A stretch of 64,000 bases of DNA from Paenibacillus radicis (ex Gao et al. 2016). GTDB taxonomy: Bacteria > Bacillota > Bacilli > Paenibacillales > Paenibacillaceae. Shown here one piece after another: positions 1-7,854 of the stretch. The position numbers and the translations under genes are program-made. The first letter of the stretch is position 1; the number at the start of each line of letters is the position of its first letter. Location: assembly GCF_014641555.1 (NCBI RefSeq), contig NZ_BMHY01000004.1, positions 434,001-498,000 on the forward strand. Direction: 5' to 3'. Below the pieces are notes generated by a model. The model was given only the letters and a program-made list of their open reading frames with translations, made no database searches and was not told the DNA's origin.

Positions 1-397
1 GCCAGAGGATAAAGTATCCGCAATCAAACAACTGCAAAGCGAAGGCTATCAGGTTGCCATGGTTGGAGACGGAATTAATGATGCTCCAGCTCTTGCAACG
101 GCTAATTTAGGTATCGCTATGGGGGGAGCGGGAACGGATACAGCTATGGAAACAGCAGATATTATTTTGATGGCAGATAATCTGGAGAAGCTTCCGCATA
201 CCATTCATCTTAGTCGAAAAGCCATCCGGATTATTAAGCAAAATATCTGGTTCTCGCTTATCATTAAAGCGGCAGCACTGATTCTAATCTTTCCCGATCT
301 GTTGACCTTGTGGATGGCTGTTATCAGCGATACGGGAGCCGCTTTAATTGTTATATTGAACAGCATGCGTTTGTTGAGATTAAAGAGCAAATATTAA
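1..397 (+). CDS. Heavy-metal P1B-type ATPase, C-terminal part (CadA/ZntA-like)
   Basis: The gene is cut by the window start and reads in frame from base 2. The visible 131 residues are the end of the P-domain and the last membrane segments of a metal-translocating P-type ATPase. The motif [11 protein letters not shown], the Mg-binding hinge motif of all P-type ATPases, is followed by the [18 protein letters not shown] stretch typical of CadA/ZntA/CopA proteins. Two hydrophobic helices then precede a short basic tail. The phosphorylated DKTG loop and the metal-selecting CPx helix lie outside the window, so the metal cannot be named; the tail is most like Zn/Cd/Co pumps. A hairpin terminator follows at 450-490. 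Confidence 0.9.
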   Translation, partial: PEDKVSAIKQLQSEGYQVAMVGDGINDAPALATANLGIAMGGAGTDTAMETADIILMADNLEKLPHTIHLSRKAIRIIKQNIWFSLIIKAAALILIFPDLLTLWMAVISDTGAALIVILNSMRLLRLKSKY

Positions 398-449
398 TTA
401 GGATTGAAACTATCGCGTTAATGCGCAACGTATTATACTCATCGTAAGA

Positions 450-490
450 AAAAGTGCCGACCTAATAAGGATTGGCACTTTTTCTTTTTT
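450..490 (+). terminator. Rho-independent terminator after the P-type ATPase
   Basis: AAAGTGCC and GGCACTTT arms, extended by weaker pairs, enclose a short loop and are followed by a run of T. It closes the ATPase transcript and separates it from the GntR cassette. Confidence 0.75.
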
Positions 491-617
491 AAGAGCTATT
501 GAAGATGTGTTGAAAAAAGGCCATCGCTTTTCTGCTTGAGAGGGAGAAGGAACAATGCGTCAATTCAAGGTTCTTGTCGTAGATGGCTTGACGATAACCC
601 CGAGACTTTCGAAAAGC

Positions 618-646
618 TTGACAATTTACTATTGGATTGATATCAT
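618..646 (+). promoter_or_regulatory. Sigma-A-type promoter of the GntR cassette
   Basis: A perfect -35 hexamer TTGACA (618-623), a 17-bp spacer and TATCAT (641-646) point towards the GntR gene 137 bp downstream. The predicted start site is near 653, inside the palindrome at 650-662. Confidence 0.65.
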
Positions 647-649
647 TCA

Positions 650-662
650 CTTGTCTGACAAG
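650..662 (+). promoter_or_regulatory. Palindromic operator candidate for the GntR regulator
   Basis: CTTGTC-T-GACAAG is a perfect palindrome around one central base. It holds the GT-N3-AC core common among GntR-family operators and lies on the expected transcription start of the cassette, so binding would block initiation. Autoregulation is inferred. Confidence 0.5.
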
Positions 663-782
663 TAAAATTAAATGTAAGACAATTATATGAACAAGTCGTA
701 CAAAGGTATGGGGATTTACACAAAGCAAGTGGATTAGTCACACAAGAGTAAGACATACAAGTTAGGAGGGAGAGGATAGATT

Positions 783-1487
783 ATGAATACGAAGACCAAC
801 TTAATTATTCAGAAAATGACTCAGGAGATAGAAGACGGCATATGGCCAAGCGGCTCGCAGCTGCCCTCAGAAACGGAGCTGTCGAATATTTTTCAAGTGA
901 GTCGAGCAACCATCAGACAAGCGTTGCAGGAGCTGGCTTTTTCAGGAAAGGTTATACGAAAAAGAGGAATAGGTACATTTGTAGGAAATGCAACCATTCA
1001 ATATGGGATTAATGATTTAGTAAGTATAACTAATTTGATTAGTCAAAGTGGTTATAAAGTAAGCGTAGAGCATGTTTCACTTAAAATTGAAAAACCAAGT
1101 CCTAAAGTTTGTGAGCTGCTCAATATGAGTGAATTCGATCCCGTTTATTCCGTTGAAAGAATAATTTTAGCAGATAACATCCCGGTCGTTTATGAGAAAA
1201 TTATTTATCCTACACATATTTTGACGGGTGTTAAAGAAGAAGCATTCTATGGATCGAACTTTAAAATGCTGGAGCAGCGCGGGATCTATATACAAAGCTC
1301 AGAAGGTAAAATTAGTCCAGTGTATGCGTCAAAGTACATGGCATCCCTTCTTAAGCTTCCAACAAATGCTCCGCTTTTATTTATGGATTCCGTTTTTAAA
1401 AATCAGAACCAAGAAGCGGTCTATTATGTCGAAGAATATTTTACTGAAATGTTTTCCTTTCCCATTCACCGGGTTCGATTAAATTAA
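783..1487 (+). CDS. GntR-family regulator, HutC/UTRA subfamily
   Basis: 234 residues. Residues about 1-70 form the GntR winged helix (LPSETELSNIFQVSRATIRQ, recognition helix SRATIRQALQEL, then the wing KRGIGTFV). Residues about 90-230 fit the UTRA effector-binding fold shared with HutC, FarR and PhnF. The ATG follows GGAGGGAGAGG. It is the first gene of a plus-strand cassette with a nucleoside phosphorylase, an MFS transporter and a phosphatase, so it probably senses a nucleoside, a pentose phosphate or a related metabolite. A promoter with an overlapping palindrome sits upstream. The gene is AT-rich, like the three genes after it and unlike most of the window. The effector cannot be read from sequence. 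Confidence 0.9.
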   Translation: MNTKTNLIIQKMTQEIEDGIWPSGSQLPSETELSNIFQVSRATIRQALQELAFSGKVIRKRGIGTFVGNATIQYGINDLVSITNLISQSGYKVSVEHVSLKIEKPSPKVCELLNMSEFDPVYSVERIILADNIPVVYEKIIYPTHILTGVKEEAFYGSNFKMLEQRGIYIQSSEGKISPVYASKYMASLLKLPTNAPLLFMDSVFKNQNQEAVYYVEEYFTEMFSFPIHRVRLN

Positions 1488-1533
1488 ATTCAGAGTTGGT
1501 TTGTTACCATTACCGTTTATTATCAAGCTTATG

Positions 1534-1563
1534 AAGGAGGTGAGAATGAATGCAGTGAGTTAG
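1534..1563 (+). other. Five-codon mini-ORF behind a perfect Shine-Dalgarno
   Basis: AAGGAGGTGA (1534-1543) is followed at once by ATG AAT GCA GTG AGT TAG (1546-1563). It lies in the 124-bp gap between the GntR and phosphorylase genes and has its own ribosome site, separate from the GGAGGT that serves the phosphorylase. It may be a translated leader peptide or a scar of a lost gene. Confidence 0.35.
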
Positions 1564-1611
1564 GCGTGTGAACGTTGAATGATCAAATTCAAACATTTCG
1601 GAGGTAAGAAG

Positions 1612-2424
1612 ATGGAAAATGTGAAAATCGCCATTATTGGTGGAACTGGAGTTTATCGGCTGCCAGGATTTAAAGAGATTCAACAAGTCTTAGTCGAGAC
1701 AGAGTTTGGCTCAATTCCAGTTAAAATTGGAATATGGAGTGGTAAGAAAATTGCTTTTATAACTAGACATGGAGAAAAGCATTCTATTGCACCAGGGTGC
1801 ATTAATTATCGCGCAAATATTAAAGCGCTTTCAATGCTAGGAGTGAAACAAATTTATTCAACTGCTTGTGTCGGATCAGTAAATCCGGATTATAAACCAG
1901 GGACATTCGTGGTTCTGCGTCAATTTTTGGATTTCACAAAAAATAGAAAGAGCTCCTTTTTTCTTTTCGACGGAACGCAGGAGGGGGAAGTTATTTCTCA
2001 TGTAGATATGACAGATCCTTATTGTGATCGCCTCTCAAAGGTTTTTATAGAAGCTGGAGAGATGGCGGGGATCGATGTTAAAGACGGTGCAACGTATTGC
2101 TGTATGGAAGGACCGCGTTATGAAACAAGAGCAGAAGTTAAGATGTTAAGAATGCTTGGAGGAGATGTTGCAGGACATACCAGTTTCCCAGAACAAGTCT
2201 TAGCTAGAGAAGCTGAAATTTGTTATGCGTCGATTGGCATCGTATCCAGTATGGCAGCCGGGATAGAGGAAGGTCATGTTAACGCTGGTGTTGTAGAGGC
2301 TGCAATGGAAAAAATGTTTGACAATGTGCAGCAAATCTTAATGAATGCAATTGAGCTTACAGATGTAGATGAAGATTGCTGGTGTAAACATTCTTTAGAC
2401 GGCACCGTACATCAGAAATCATAG
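1612..2424 (+). CDS. MTAP/PNP-family nucleoside phosphorylase (5'-methylthioadenosine phosphorylase-like)
   Basis: 270 residues from the ATG at 1612, which has GGAGGTAAGAAG in front; an in-frame ATG at 1579 lacks a ribosome site. The family cleaves a purine nucleoside with phosphate to base plus pentose 1-phosphate. Visible landmarks are GGTG (10-13, phosphate loop), RHG (52-54), MEGPRYET (165-172) and a VLARE-CYASI block near 197-208. The base pocket is unusual: the methionine of the usual GMT-x-PE motif is His189 (GHTSFPE), and the Asp or Asn that chooses adenine or 6-oxopurine is replaced by VSSMAAGI. Substrate could be methylthioadenosine, 5'-deoxyadenosine, an inosine-type nucleoside or something else. 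It lies with an MFS transporter and an IMPase-family phosphatase. Confidence 0.85.
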   Translation: MENVKIAIIGGTGVYRLPGFKEIQQVLVETEFGSIPVKIGIWSGKKIAFITRHGEKHSIAPGCINYRANIKALSMLGVKQIYSTACVGSVNPDYKPGTFVVLRQFLDFTKNRKSSFFLFDGTQEGEVISHVDMTDPYCDRLSKVFIEAGEMAGIDVKDGATYCCMEGPRYETRAEVKMLRMLGGDVAGHTSFPEQVLAREAEICYASIGIVSSMAAGIEEGHVNAGVVEAAMEKMFDNVQQILMNAIELTDVDEDCWCKHSLDGTVHQKS

Positions 2425-2637
2425 GAGACTTATGAAAAAAACTCATAATTTCAATAAAAAAAGACCCCTGAAATCATAAATTCATGTATGCTTGCCGGCC
2501 ACAGAATTTATCAAGACAGGAGAGCTTTTTCGTTTATCACCTTCAAATTTATCTTAAATACTGAAATATTGCAAATGTTGTTTGATATGCCTTATCAAAA
2601 AATAATAAATCTTTCAATAGATAGAAAGGACCCTGAT

Positions 2638-4011
2638 ATGGATATAGATAAAAATGGATTGATACGATTAAGAATCGTCATTGGAATCGTATTTTTATAT
2701 ACGTTAATTTTTCAGCTTACTGACAATGCATTTACACTGATAACACCTGCTTTAATAGACACTTATGACCTTTCTACTGGTGTAGCTAGCTGGGTTGCAT
2801 CTATAGGAGGAATGGGTGTAGCAGTTGGATTCTTGCTTTTTTCTAGCTTCACGGACTTTTTTAATGAAAAAAAATTATTGATTATTGGCGTATTATTGAC
2901 ATGTCTACCATCCATTTCATCACTGTTAATTCCGGATTCGTACTATGTGATAGTTGGGTCCAGATTTATTCAGTCGTTTGGAGAAGCTGTAGCGTATGCA
3001 TTGTCTCTGGTCTTGGTAGCCAAATATTTGCCTACCAGAGAACAAATAATCTGGTTAGGTTTTAGCTGTGCTAGTTTTGCATTGGCAACTGTTCTAGGAA
3101 CATATGTAGGGGGTTTTCTGTCAACACATGCAGGTTGGAAATTTATCTTCTACATTCCGTTGATTTCCATTTTAGGATTACCGTTTATTTACAGGTTTCT
3201 GCCCAATCATTCGAATAAAAAAACTAAAATGGACTATTTGGGATTCACCATTTTGGCAGCGTTGTTTGTATGTGTTAATTTTATGTTTTCCAGTCCAAAT
3301 CTCTATTTGCTTATTGGGATTATTACGTTAGTTATATTATTTGCTATTCATATCAAAACAGCCAAACAACCGTTTATACCGCCGCTTTTTTTCAAAAACA
3401 AGAAATTTATTAGTATTCTTCTAGCACTCATTTTTTTATTTTTGGCTCAGACAGCAATTGTATTTTTGCCGCCATTTCTATTGGGTGATATATATGGATA
3501 TTCTTTAGAACAGTCATCCTTCATATATATTATTCCGTATACAACTGCGGGAATACTTGCAGTAATTTCAGGAATTATCGTGAATAAATTAGGCATTGTA
3601 AGGACGTTATTGATTTCAGCTGGAATTATAATAATTGGTTTATTGATTGCCGGCTTTTGTTCAGCTGGGAGTGTCAGCTATGTTATTGTAGCGTTAACGC
3701 TTATCACTGTTGGCTATGCTTTTGCGTACGGGCCATTATTTACAGGTGCAATTTCGACTCTAAACCAGAATGAAATGGGAACTGGAATAGGTTTGTTTAA
3801 TTTTACTTGTTATCTTTCCAACGCTCTAGGCATTTCGTTATCCGGAATTTTGCTGAATTCCAATATTTCTAAGACTATTCCGATTTTTAATGTCAACGAG
3901 AAGCTGGGGGTATATACCAATGCGTTTTTGTTTTTCGCAATAACCGCCTTGATTGGCACAATCGTTTATTATGTGTCAACTCGTAAACAGGTAAATTTGG
4001 GAGCAGAATAG
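2638..4011 (+). CDS. MFS transporter, 12-14 TM (DHA2-like)
   Basis: 457 residues from the ATG at 2638, preceded by AGAAAGGACC; the frame is open further upstream but that part is not membrane-like and has no ribosome site. The protein is nearly all hydrophobic helices, and the number I can count suggests the drug:H+ antiporter DHA2 type. The N-terminus resembles Tet(L)-like exporters (PALIDTYDLSTG, WVASIGGMGVAVGF). It sits between a nucleoside phosphorylase and a phosphatase with no other transporter nearby, so it may export the dephosphorylated sugar or import the nucleoside. The preceding 213 bp holds no clear terminator. Confidence 0.85.
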   Translation: MDIDKNGLIRLRIVIGIVFLYTLIFQLTDNAFTLITPALIDTYDLSTGVASWVASIGGMGVAVGFLLFSSFTDFFNEKKLLIIGVLLTCLPSISSLLIPDSYYVIVGSRFIQSFGEAVAYALSLVLVAKYLPTREQIIWLGFSCASFALATVLGTYVGGFLSTHAGWKFIFYIPLISILGLPFIYRFLPNHSNKKTKMDYLGFTILAALFVCVNFMFSSPNLYLLIGIITLVILFAIHIKTAKQPFIPPLFFKNKKFISILLALIFLFLAQTAIVFLPPFLLGDIYGYSLEQSSFIYIIPYTTAGILAVISGIIVNKLGIVRTLLISAGIIIIGLLIAGFCSAGSVSYVIVALTLITVGYAFAYGPLFTGAISTLNQNEMGTGIGLFNFTCYLSNALGISLSGILLNSNISKTIPIFNVNEKLGVYTNAFLFFAITALIGTIVYYVSTRKQVNLGAE

Positions 4012-4042
4012 ATAAATTATTATATAAATAGGAGTGCTATAA

Positions 4043-4828
4043 ATGAAAAACTTAGAGACAGTATGGATAGAGATGGAGAAAATAACTCGAGACGCAGGAA
4101 AATGGTTGCAGAATGGAGTGGAAGCATCTACAATCCGTCAAAAGGGTGATGTGGATTACGTTACTGAGGTAGATCTTCAGGTACAGACTGTTATATGTGA
4201 ACAGTTATCAGAGCGTTTTCCTTTGATACAGTTTATGGGAGAAGAGAAGGACAATTCTGAATTAGACTTGGATGGAACAGTTTGGATTTTGGATCCCGTT
4301 GATGGAACTGCGAATTTAATCCACGATACAAGAATGAGTGTAATTTCTCTTGCTTTAGTAAAAAACAGAGAAGTTCTAGCGGGAGTTATTTATCAGCCCT
4401 ATACGGATGAACTCTTCTCAGCTGCAAAAGGAAAAGGAGCATTTCTTAACGGCAGCAAGATTCATGTCAGCAATGTTGATAGTTTAAAAGGAAGTCTAGT
4501 CGCAATAGGGACAAGTCCTTATTATCATGAATATGCAGATTGGGTCTTCAACGTATCTAAGAAGGTTTTTCTTTCATGTCAGGATATTAGACGCAGCGGA
4601 TCTGCCGCTATGGACCTGGCCTATATTGCAGCTGGCCGAATGGATGGCATGTTTGAGCGTGTACTACAACCTTGGGATATTGCGGCGGGAAAAATATTAA
4701 TTGAAGAAGCTGGCGGGAAGATGACGGATCTTCAAGGAAATGAAATGAATATTGTTGAAAAAGGAAGCGTGCTTGCATCCAATGGATGGGTTCATAACGA
4801 ACTGCAATTATTAATGGAATCTAATTGA
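4043..4828 (+). CDS. Inositol-monophosphatase-family phosphatase
   Basis: 261 residues, the usual length of the Mg/Li-dependent IMPase/FBPase/CysQ superfamily. The metal and phosphate ligands are present: GEEKD (66-70), WILDPVDGTANL (81-92) with D84 and D87, and WDIAAGKILIEEAGG near residue 211. Members remove phosphate from inositol phosphates, sugar phosphates, histidinol phosphate or PAP. The ATG has AGGAGTG in front and lies 31 bp after the MFS stop, so it is cotranscribed. With a phosphorylase that releases a pentose 1-phosphate, a sugar-1-phosphate substrate is an attractive inference, not proven. Confidence 0.88.
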   Translation: MKNLETVWIEMEKITRDAGKWLQNGVEASTIRQKGDVDYVTEVDLQVQTVICEQLSERFPLIQFMGEEKDNSELDLDGTVWILDPVDGTANLIHDTRMSVISLALVKNREVLAGVIYQPYTDELFSAAKGKGAFLNGSKIHVSNVDSLKGSLVAIGTSPYYHEYADWVFNVSKKVFLSCQDIRRSGSAAMDLAYIAAGRMDGMFERVLQPWDIAAGKILIEEAGGKMTDLQGNEMNIVEKGSVLASNGWVHNELQLLMESN

Positions 4829-4869
4829 TTGTTTTCATTTCGATTTTCTTATAAAAAATAAGTGTTGTT

Positions 4870-4907
4870 TAAATGCGCTAGCAGATTTTTATCTGCTAGT
4901 GCATTTA
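4870..4907 (+). other. Long hairpin at the end of the GntR cassette
   Basis: Arms TAAATGCGCTAGCAGAT and ATCTGCTAGTGCATTTA enclose TTTT; one pair is a mismatch. There is no T-run after it on either strand, so its role as a terminator is uncertain. It marks the 3' end of the AT-rich cassette. Confidence 0.5.
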
Positions 4908-5025
4908 AAAAAGATATTGATACAACGCCACAAGATCAAAATAATCGACTCAACCATGTATCTGAACCCCGGTCACACAACAAGAACATCCATCTATACA
5001 CAGGTGAATAGCATGGTAGCATCAA

Positions 5026-5050
5026 GGATGGCTCCGCGCCATCTTTTTTT
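5026..5050 (+). terminator. Rho-independent terminator
   Basis: GGATGGC-tccgc-GCCATC followed by seven T. It is the first full terminator downstream of the phosphatase gene. The bases from 4908 to 5129 hold no recognisable gene. Confidence 0.65.
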
Positions 5051-5129
5051 GCATTCAAATCTCAAGATGGGGTGTTTCGCGGTAAGTTCCTCGACTAAAC
5101 ATACTCGGGGATGTCTCCTCTTGCGCCGA

Positions 5130-5696
5130 TTAACGATCTGACCGGAACGCCGCACGCCGACCGAAGCCAACGGTGATTAGTGTTATGAACGCGAGAATTA
5201 TCATCGCTAAAGGGAGGGTCCATGCTCCGGTGCCTTCAACGAGAAACGCACCGATTGCACCGCCCGCGAAAATCGCTAGGTTGAAGGATGTGGTGACCAG
5301 AGATATAGCCGCGTCAGCATTCTCTCCAGCAACATGTCCTGTGGCGGTTTGAAGTTGTGTTGCCGAGCCTCCGAAGGCGAGCCCCCACAAGATGATGGCT
5401 AGGATCGCAAGCGGAGTGACCCCCTGTGTTGCGATGAGGATCGCACCGGCAACGATGAACAGGCCTACGCTAGCAAGGGTAAGGCGGCGGAGCATTCGGT
5501 CGACCAGCATACCGGTGATCCAAATACCGCCTATCGCAGCGATGCCGAAGACGACAAGCGCGATATCGGGCCTCAGGTCGATGTGCATCTGCTGCAGGTA
5601 GGGGGCGATGTAGGTGTAGAGAAGATTATGTGCAAGCATCCAGACGAAGACGACGGCGAGGATGGTCGCACCCAGTCTGATGGTGGTATAACGATC
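5130..5696 (-). pseudogene. Remnant of an MFS transporter (C-terminal half only)
   Basis: The frame is open from a stop at 5697-5699 to the natural end at 5130. It encodes about 188 residues that match the second half of a 12-TM MFS efflux protein (AWMLAHN-like start of TM7, TYIAPYL, then five more helices and a basic tail). The ATG at 5639 is internal to a helix, so the first six helices and the start codon are missing. The segment is clearly GC-rich while both flanks are AT-rich, which points to acquisition from a higher-GC genome followed by deletion. The sequence between 5697 and 5937 carries no recognisable coding. Confidence 0.7.
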
Positions 5697-5937
5697 TCAT
5701 TTGAATATTCACCCAATATTTATTAAAGTATTGTTTTCGAAATGGTTTTTGAACGGTTGTCGAGTGACAAGGTGACAAGACAAGAACTAGTAACATTGTA
5801 AGCCGCAGTGAATTTATAGACATATGTATAAAATACGAGTTTTGTGAAAATGTCATCAGGAAAATGAGCAATTCTTCTTGAGCTCTTTGATTCATTCTGC
5901 TTTGATCGCTTTTCTTTTGATTTCTTCTTAATCTCAC

Positions 5938-6168
5938 TTATTCATTACTCTCCGCGTTTTCTTCTTCGTTGTTTTCTTCTTCGTTGTTTTCTTCTTCGTT
6001 TAAAGTATCTTTATTATCTTTCATAAAGAATCCCGCAACTCCCAAAATGATGCCCGCAAAAACTAGATAAACTTCATATTGATTACTGACTATGCCAGAT
6101 GTATTCAAGTACACAGCTATAGTAACGCACAATATTCCTAAACCAATTAACTTCATTCCGTTTACCAT
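5938..6168 (-). CDS. Small membrane protein with acidic repeat tail
   Basis: 76 residues from the ATG at 6168, which follows TTAGGAGGAATAAA; upstream in-frame codons have no ribosome site. Two hydrophobic segments (residues about 4-22 and 30-46) are followed by KDNKD and a tail made of EEENN units. The tail is encoded by an exact 15-bp tandem repeat. No family is recognised. It is about 90 bp downstream of a lipoprotein gene on the same strand and may share its transcript. Confidence 0.65.
   Translation of the reverse strand: MVNGMKLIGLGILCVTIAVYLNTSGIVSNQYEVYLVFAGIILGVAGFFMKDNKDTLNEEENNEEENNEEENAESNE
5957..6000 (-). repeat. 15-bp tandem repeat, three copies, coding for EEENN
   Basis: Plus-strand unit ttttcttcttcgttg occurs three times head to tail, the last one base short. 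Being a multiple of three it can change copy number by slippage without shifting the frame of the small membrane protein. Confidence 0.85.
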
Positions 6169-6255
6169 TTTATTCCTCCTAAATTGATTATGGACATATA
6201 TCAATTTAATTACTCTTTATATTTAATATTTATTGAATTTTCCCTGTTACTATGT

Positions 6256-6801
6256 TTACCACCAGTCAGCTGTTGCAACAAATTTCCATAAGCCATCCTC
6301 TAACCGAAATAAAAACAATTGTTTATCTTCTTCGACCTCTTCTTTATGATCATAAATCTTTGTTTTAAATTCTACGACCACAGGCTTCGTACCTTCAGGT
6401 GGCGTTGGGTCAGGCTTAACGGAAAAGTCTAATTTATCAAAGCTAATAAAATACTTTTTAAACCCCCCAGTTGTTATTTTTTCAGTACCTTTGGACATCA
6501 GATCATTTAAAGCATCATAATCCTTTTCATAACACGCTTTCATATAATGATTCAGAGCCTTTACTATCCCCAGCTCATCACCCTCATACTTATTCTCATC
6601 TAGATATGTAGGTAGTGGCAAGGAAACTACTGAATTGGGGGTTGACATCTCGTTAGCGATTGGCACCAGTTCCCTAACTTCCTTAGTGTTCGTTTCATCC
6701 GTGTGTAGTTCGGGATCGGGCACTTTATTTTCCATTGAACAACCAGCTAATAATCCAGCTAATAATATCGTACAACAAAGGATGTATTTTTTCACGGTCA
6801 C
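6256..6801 (-). CDS. Secreted lipoprotein of unknown function
   Basis: 181 residues with a lipoprotein signal: KK, a hydrophobic stretch and the lipobox LLAGC with Cys21. A polar linker (residues about 23-60) precedes a compact domain with FVKPDPTPPEG-like linker and a final KFVATADWW. The tail resembles NTF2/DUF4878-type lipoproteins, but no family is assigned. The start follows GAGGAAGCGTGACC. The next gene downstream is a small acidic membrane protein. Confidence 0.8.
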   Translation of the reverse strand: MTVKKYILCCTILLAGLLAGCSMENKVPDPELHTDETNTKEVRELVPIANEMSTPNSVVSLPLPTYLDENKYEGDELGIVKALNHYMKACYEKDYDALNDLMSKGTEKITTGGFKKYFISFDKLDFSVKPDPTPPEGTKPVVVEFKTKIYDHKEEVEEDKQLFLFRLEDGLWKFVATADWW

Positions 6802-6899
6802 GCTTCCTCCTCTATAAAGATACTGGAATATTAATACAGACGCTTTGGGAAGTTAGAATGTTCTTGTTTTAAGTAAATATATTTAACCCAACCAACGCA

Positions 6900-6947
6900 A
6901 AACACCTCTAAAGTACGATTACTGCCCATCGCACCTTAGAAGTGTTT
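6900..6947 (-). terminator. Hairpin after the AhpD-like gene
   Basis: Two 20-base arms with three mismatches on the plus strand become fully paired in minus-strand RNA, since all three are G-U pairs there. This shows the structure works on the minus strand, downstream of the AhpD-like gene. The T-run is short. Confidence 0.6.
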
Positions 6948-7042
6948 GCTATCGGACTAAGGCCTATTTTATTCTTAAAATGAATCGATAAGTGAGATGA
7001 ACTATTGTTTCATTTCCACTCGCTTATTGTTGGGCAATTAAC

Positions 7043-7522
7043 CTAGCTAAGTCCAGCTTTCGTCAAACCATAGGCTGCGTCTGCAGATCCTGGTACGGTT
7101 TTGAAGGCGACATTGATCCGATTCCACGCATTGATCGCCATAATCGAGAAGGTCAGATCGGAGATTTCTTTCTCAGAAAGCTGCCCGCGGACACGATCAT
7201 ACAATTCATCCGGCACGCCATGCTCTGGCAGCTTGGTCAGAACCTCCGTCCAGGCCAGCGAAGCCCGTTCCCGTGGCGTGAACAACTCCGATTCTCTCCA
7301 GATTGAAATGTGATAGAGACGAAGCTCGCTCTCGCCATGAATCTTAGCCTGCTTAACGTGCATATCCAGACAGAATCCGCAGCCATTCATTTGCGAGGCA
7401 CGGATGTGAACCAGATGAAGAATTTTTGCTTCAATAGCCCCTTTGTTCTCGGCCATGCTGAAATCCAGCATTTTTTTGAACAGCTCAGGCGATTGCTCCA
7501 TGTAATTGATGCGTTGTGTCAT
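7043..7522 (-). CDS. Carboxymuconolactone decarboxylase/AhpD-like protein
   Basis: 159 residues from the ATG at 7522, preceded by GGAGGCACTACA; 23 more in-frame codons upstream have no ribosome site. The core motif is MNGCGFCLDMHVKQA: a CxxC pair followed by a histidine, as in the alkylhydroperoxidase AhpD core of the CMD family. Such stand-alone members use the cysteine pair in peroxide or thiol chemistry. The rest (FTPRERASLAWTEVLTKL, FSIMAINAWNRINVAF) fits the family end to end. No partner gene lies next to it. Confidence 0.88.
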   Translation of the reverse strand: MTQRINYMEQSPELFKKMLDFSMAENKGAIEAKILHLVHIRASQMNGCGFCLDMHVKQAKIHGESELRLYHISIWRESELFTPRERASLAWTEVLTKLPEHGVPDELYDRVRGQLSEKEISDLTFSIMAINAWNRINVAFKTVPGSADAAYGLTKAGLS

Positions 7523-7674
7523 TGTAGTGCCTCCTGTTATTTTATTTGAACACTTATATAGACAACAAGAGGCTTTAATCTGTGACATCACAGCATATTT
7601 ACGTTCTCATTCTCGGAAGCTTCTTGCCCTCCCCGGGATTTTCCCTCCTGCTGCTGTTGCTGCTCCGGCTTCTC

Positions 7675-7830
7675 TTACTGCTGCTCTTGTCCCTGTCCCT
7701 GAGGCGCATGCTTGCTCCTAAACCACGTAACAAATGACAAGATGACTGCTAATATCAGAAATAAAATCGGCAGCGCCCACGGATGCTTCATCATCACATT
7801 GGATTGCCACGGCCAAATATAGTCACGCAT
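7675..7830 (-). CDS. Small single-span membrane protein at the end of the ger operon
   Basis: 51 residues, starting MRDYIWPWQ. The ATG at 7830 has GGAGGG seven bases upstream and lies 24 bp after the gerB stop, so it is probably translated from the germination operon. One membrane helix (residues about 18-36, LPILFLILAVILSFVTWF) is followed by a basic patch and a Gln-rich tail. After the TAA stop the same frame continues for 28 codons (E, P, Q-rich, then SENEN) to TGA at 7588; TAA for CAA would be a single change, so the tail may have been lost by a nonsense mutation. Small membrane proteins near ger operons (D subunits) are known, but they usually have two spans, so kinship is uncertain. Confidence 0.6.
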   Translation of the reverse strand: MRDYIWPWQSNVMMKHPWALPILFLILAVILSFVTWFRSKHAPQGQGQEQQ

Positions 7831-7854
7831 ACGAACCCTCCAATTCTCTCACCT

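Noticed and set aside
489..728. Minus-strand open frame of 79 codons upstream of gntR
   Set aside because: It covers the promoter and palindrome of the gntR cassette, has no ribosome site and resembles no protein family.
4870..4907. Rho-independent terminator of the IMPase gene
   Set aside because: The stem is long and good but there is no T-run; kept only as a hairpin, with the terminator at 5026-5050 preferred.
4899..5141. Plus-strand open frame of 80 codons
   Set aside because: It runs through a hairpin and a terminator, and the translation has no family-like features.
5626..5937. Minus-strand frame of 103 codons starting with GTG directly after the small acidic protein
   Set aside because: Its end overlaps the MFS remnant out of frame and the start is only the A/T-rich junction; no ribosome site or motif.
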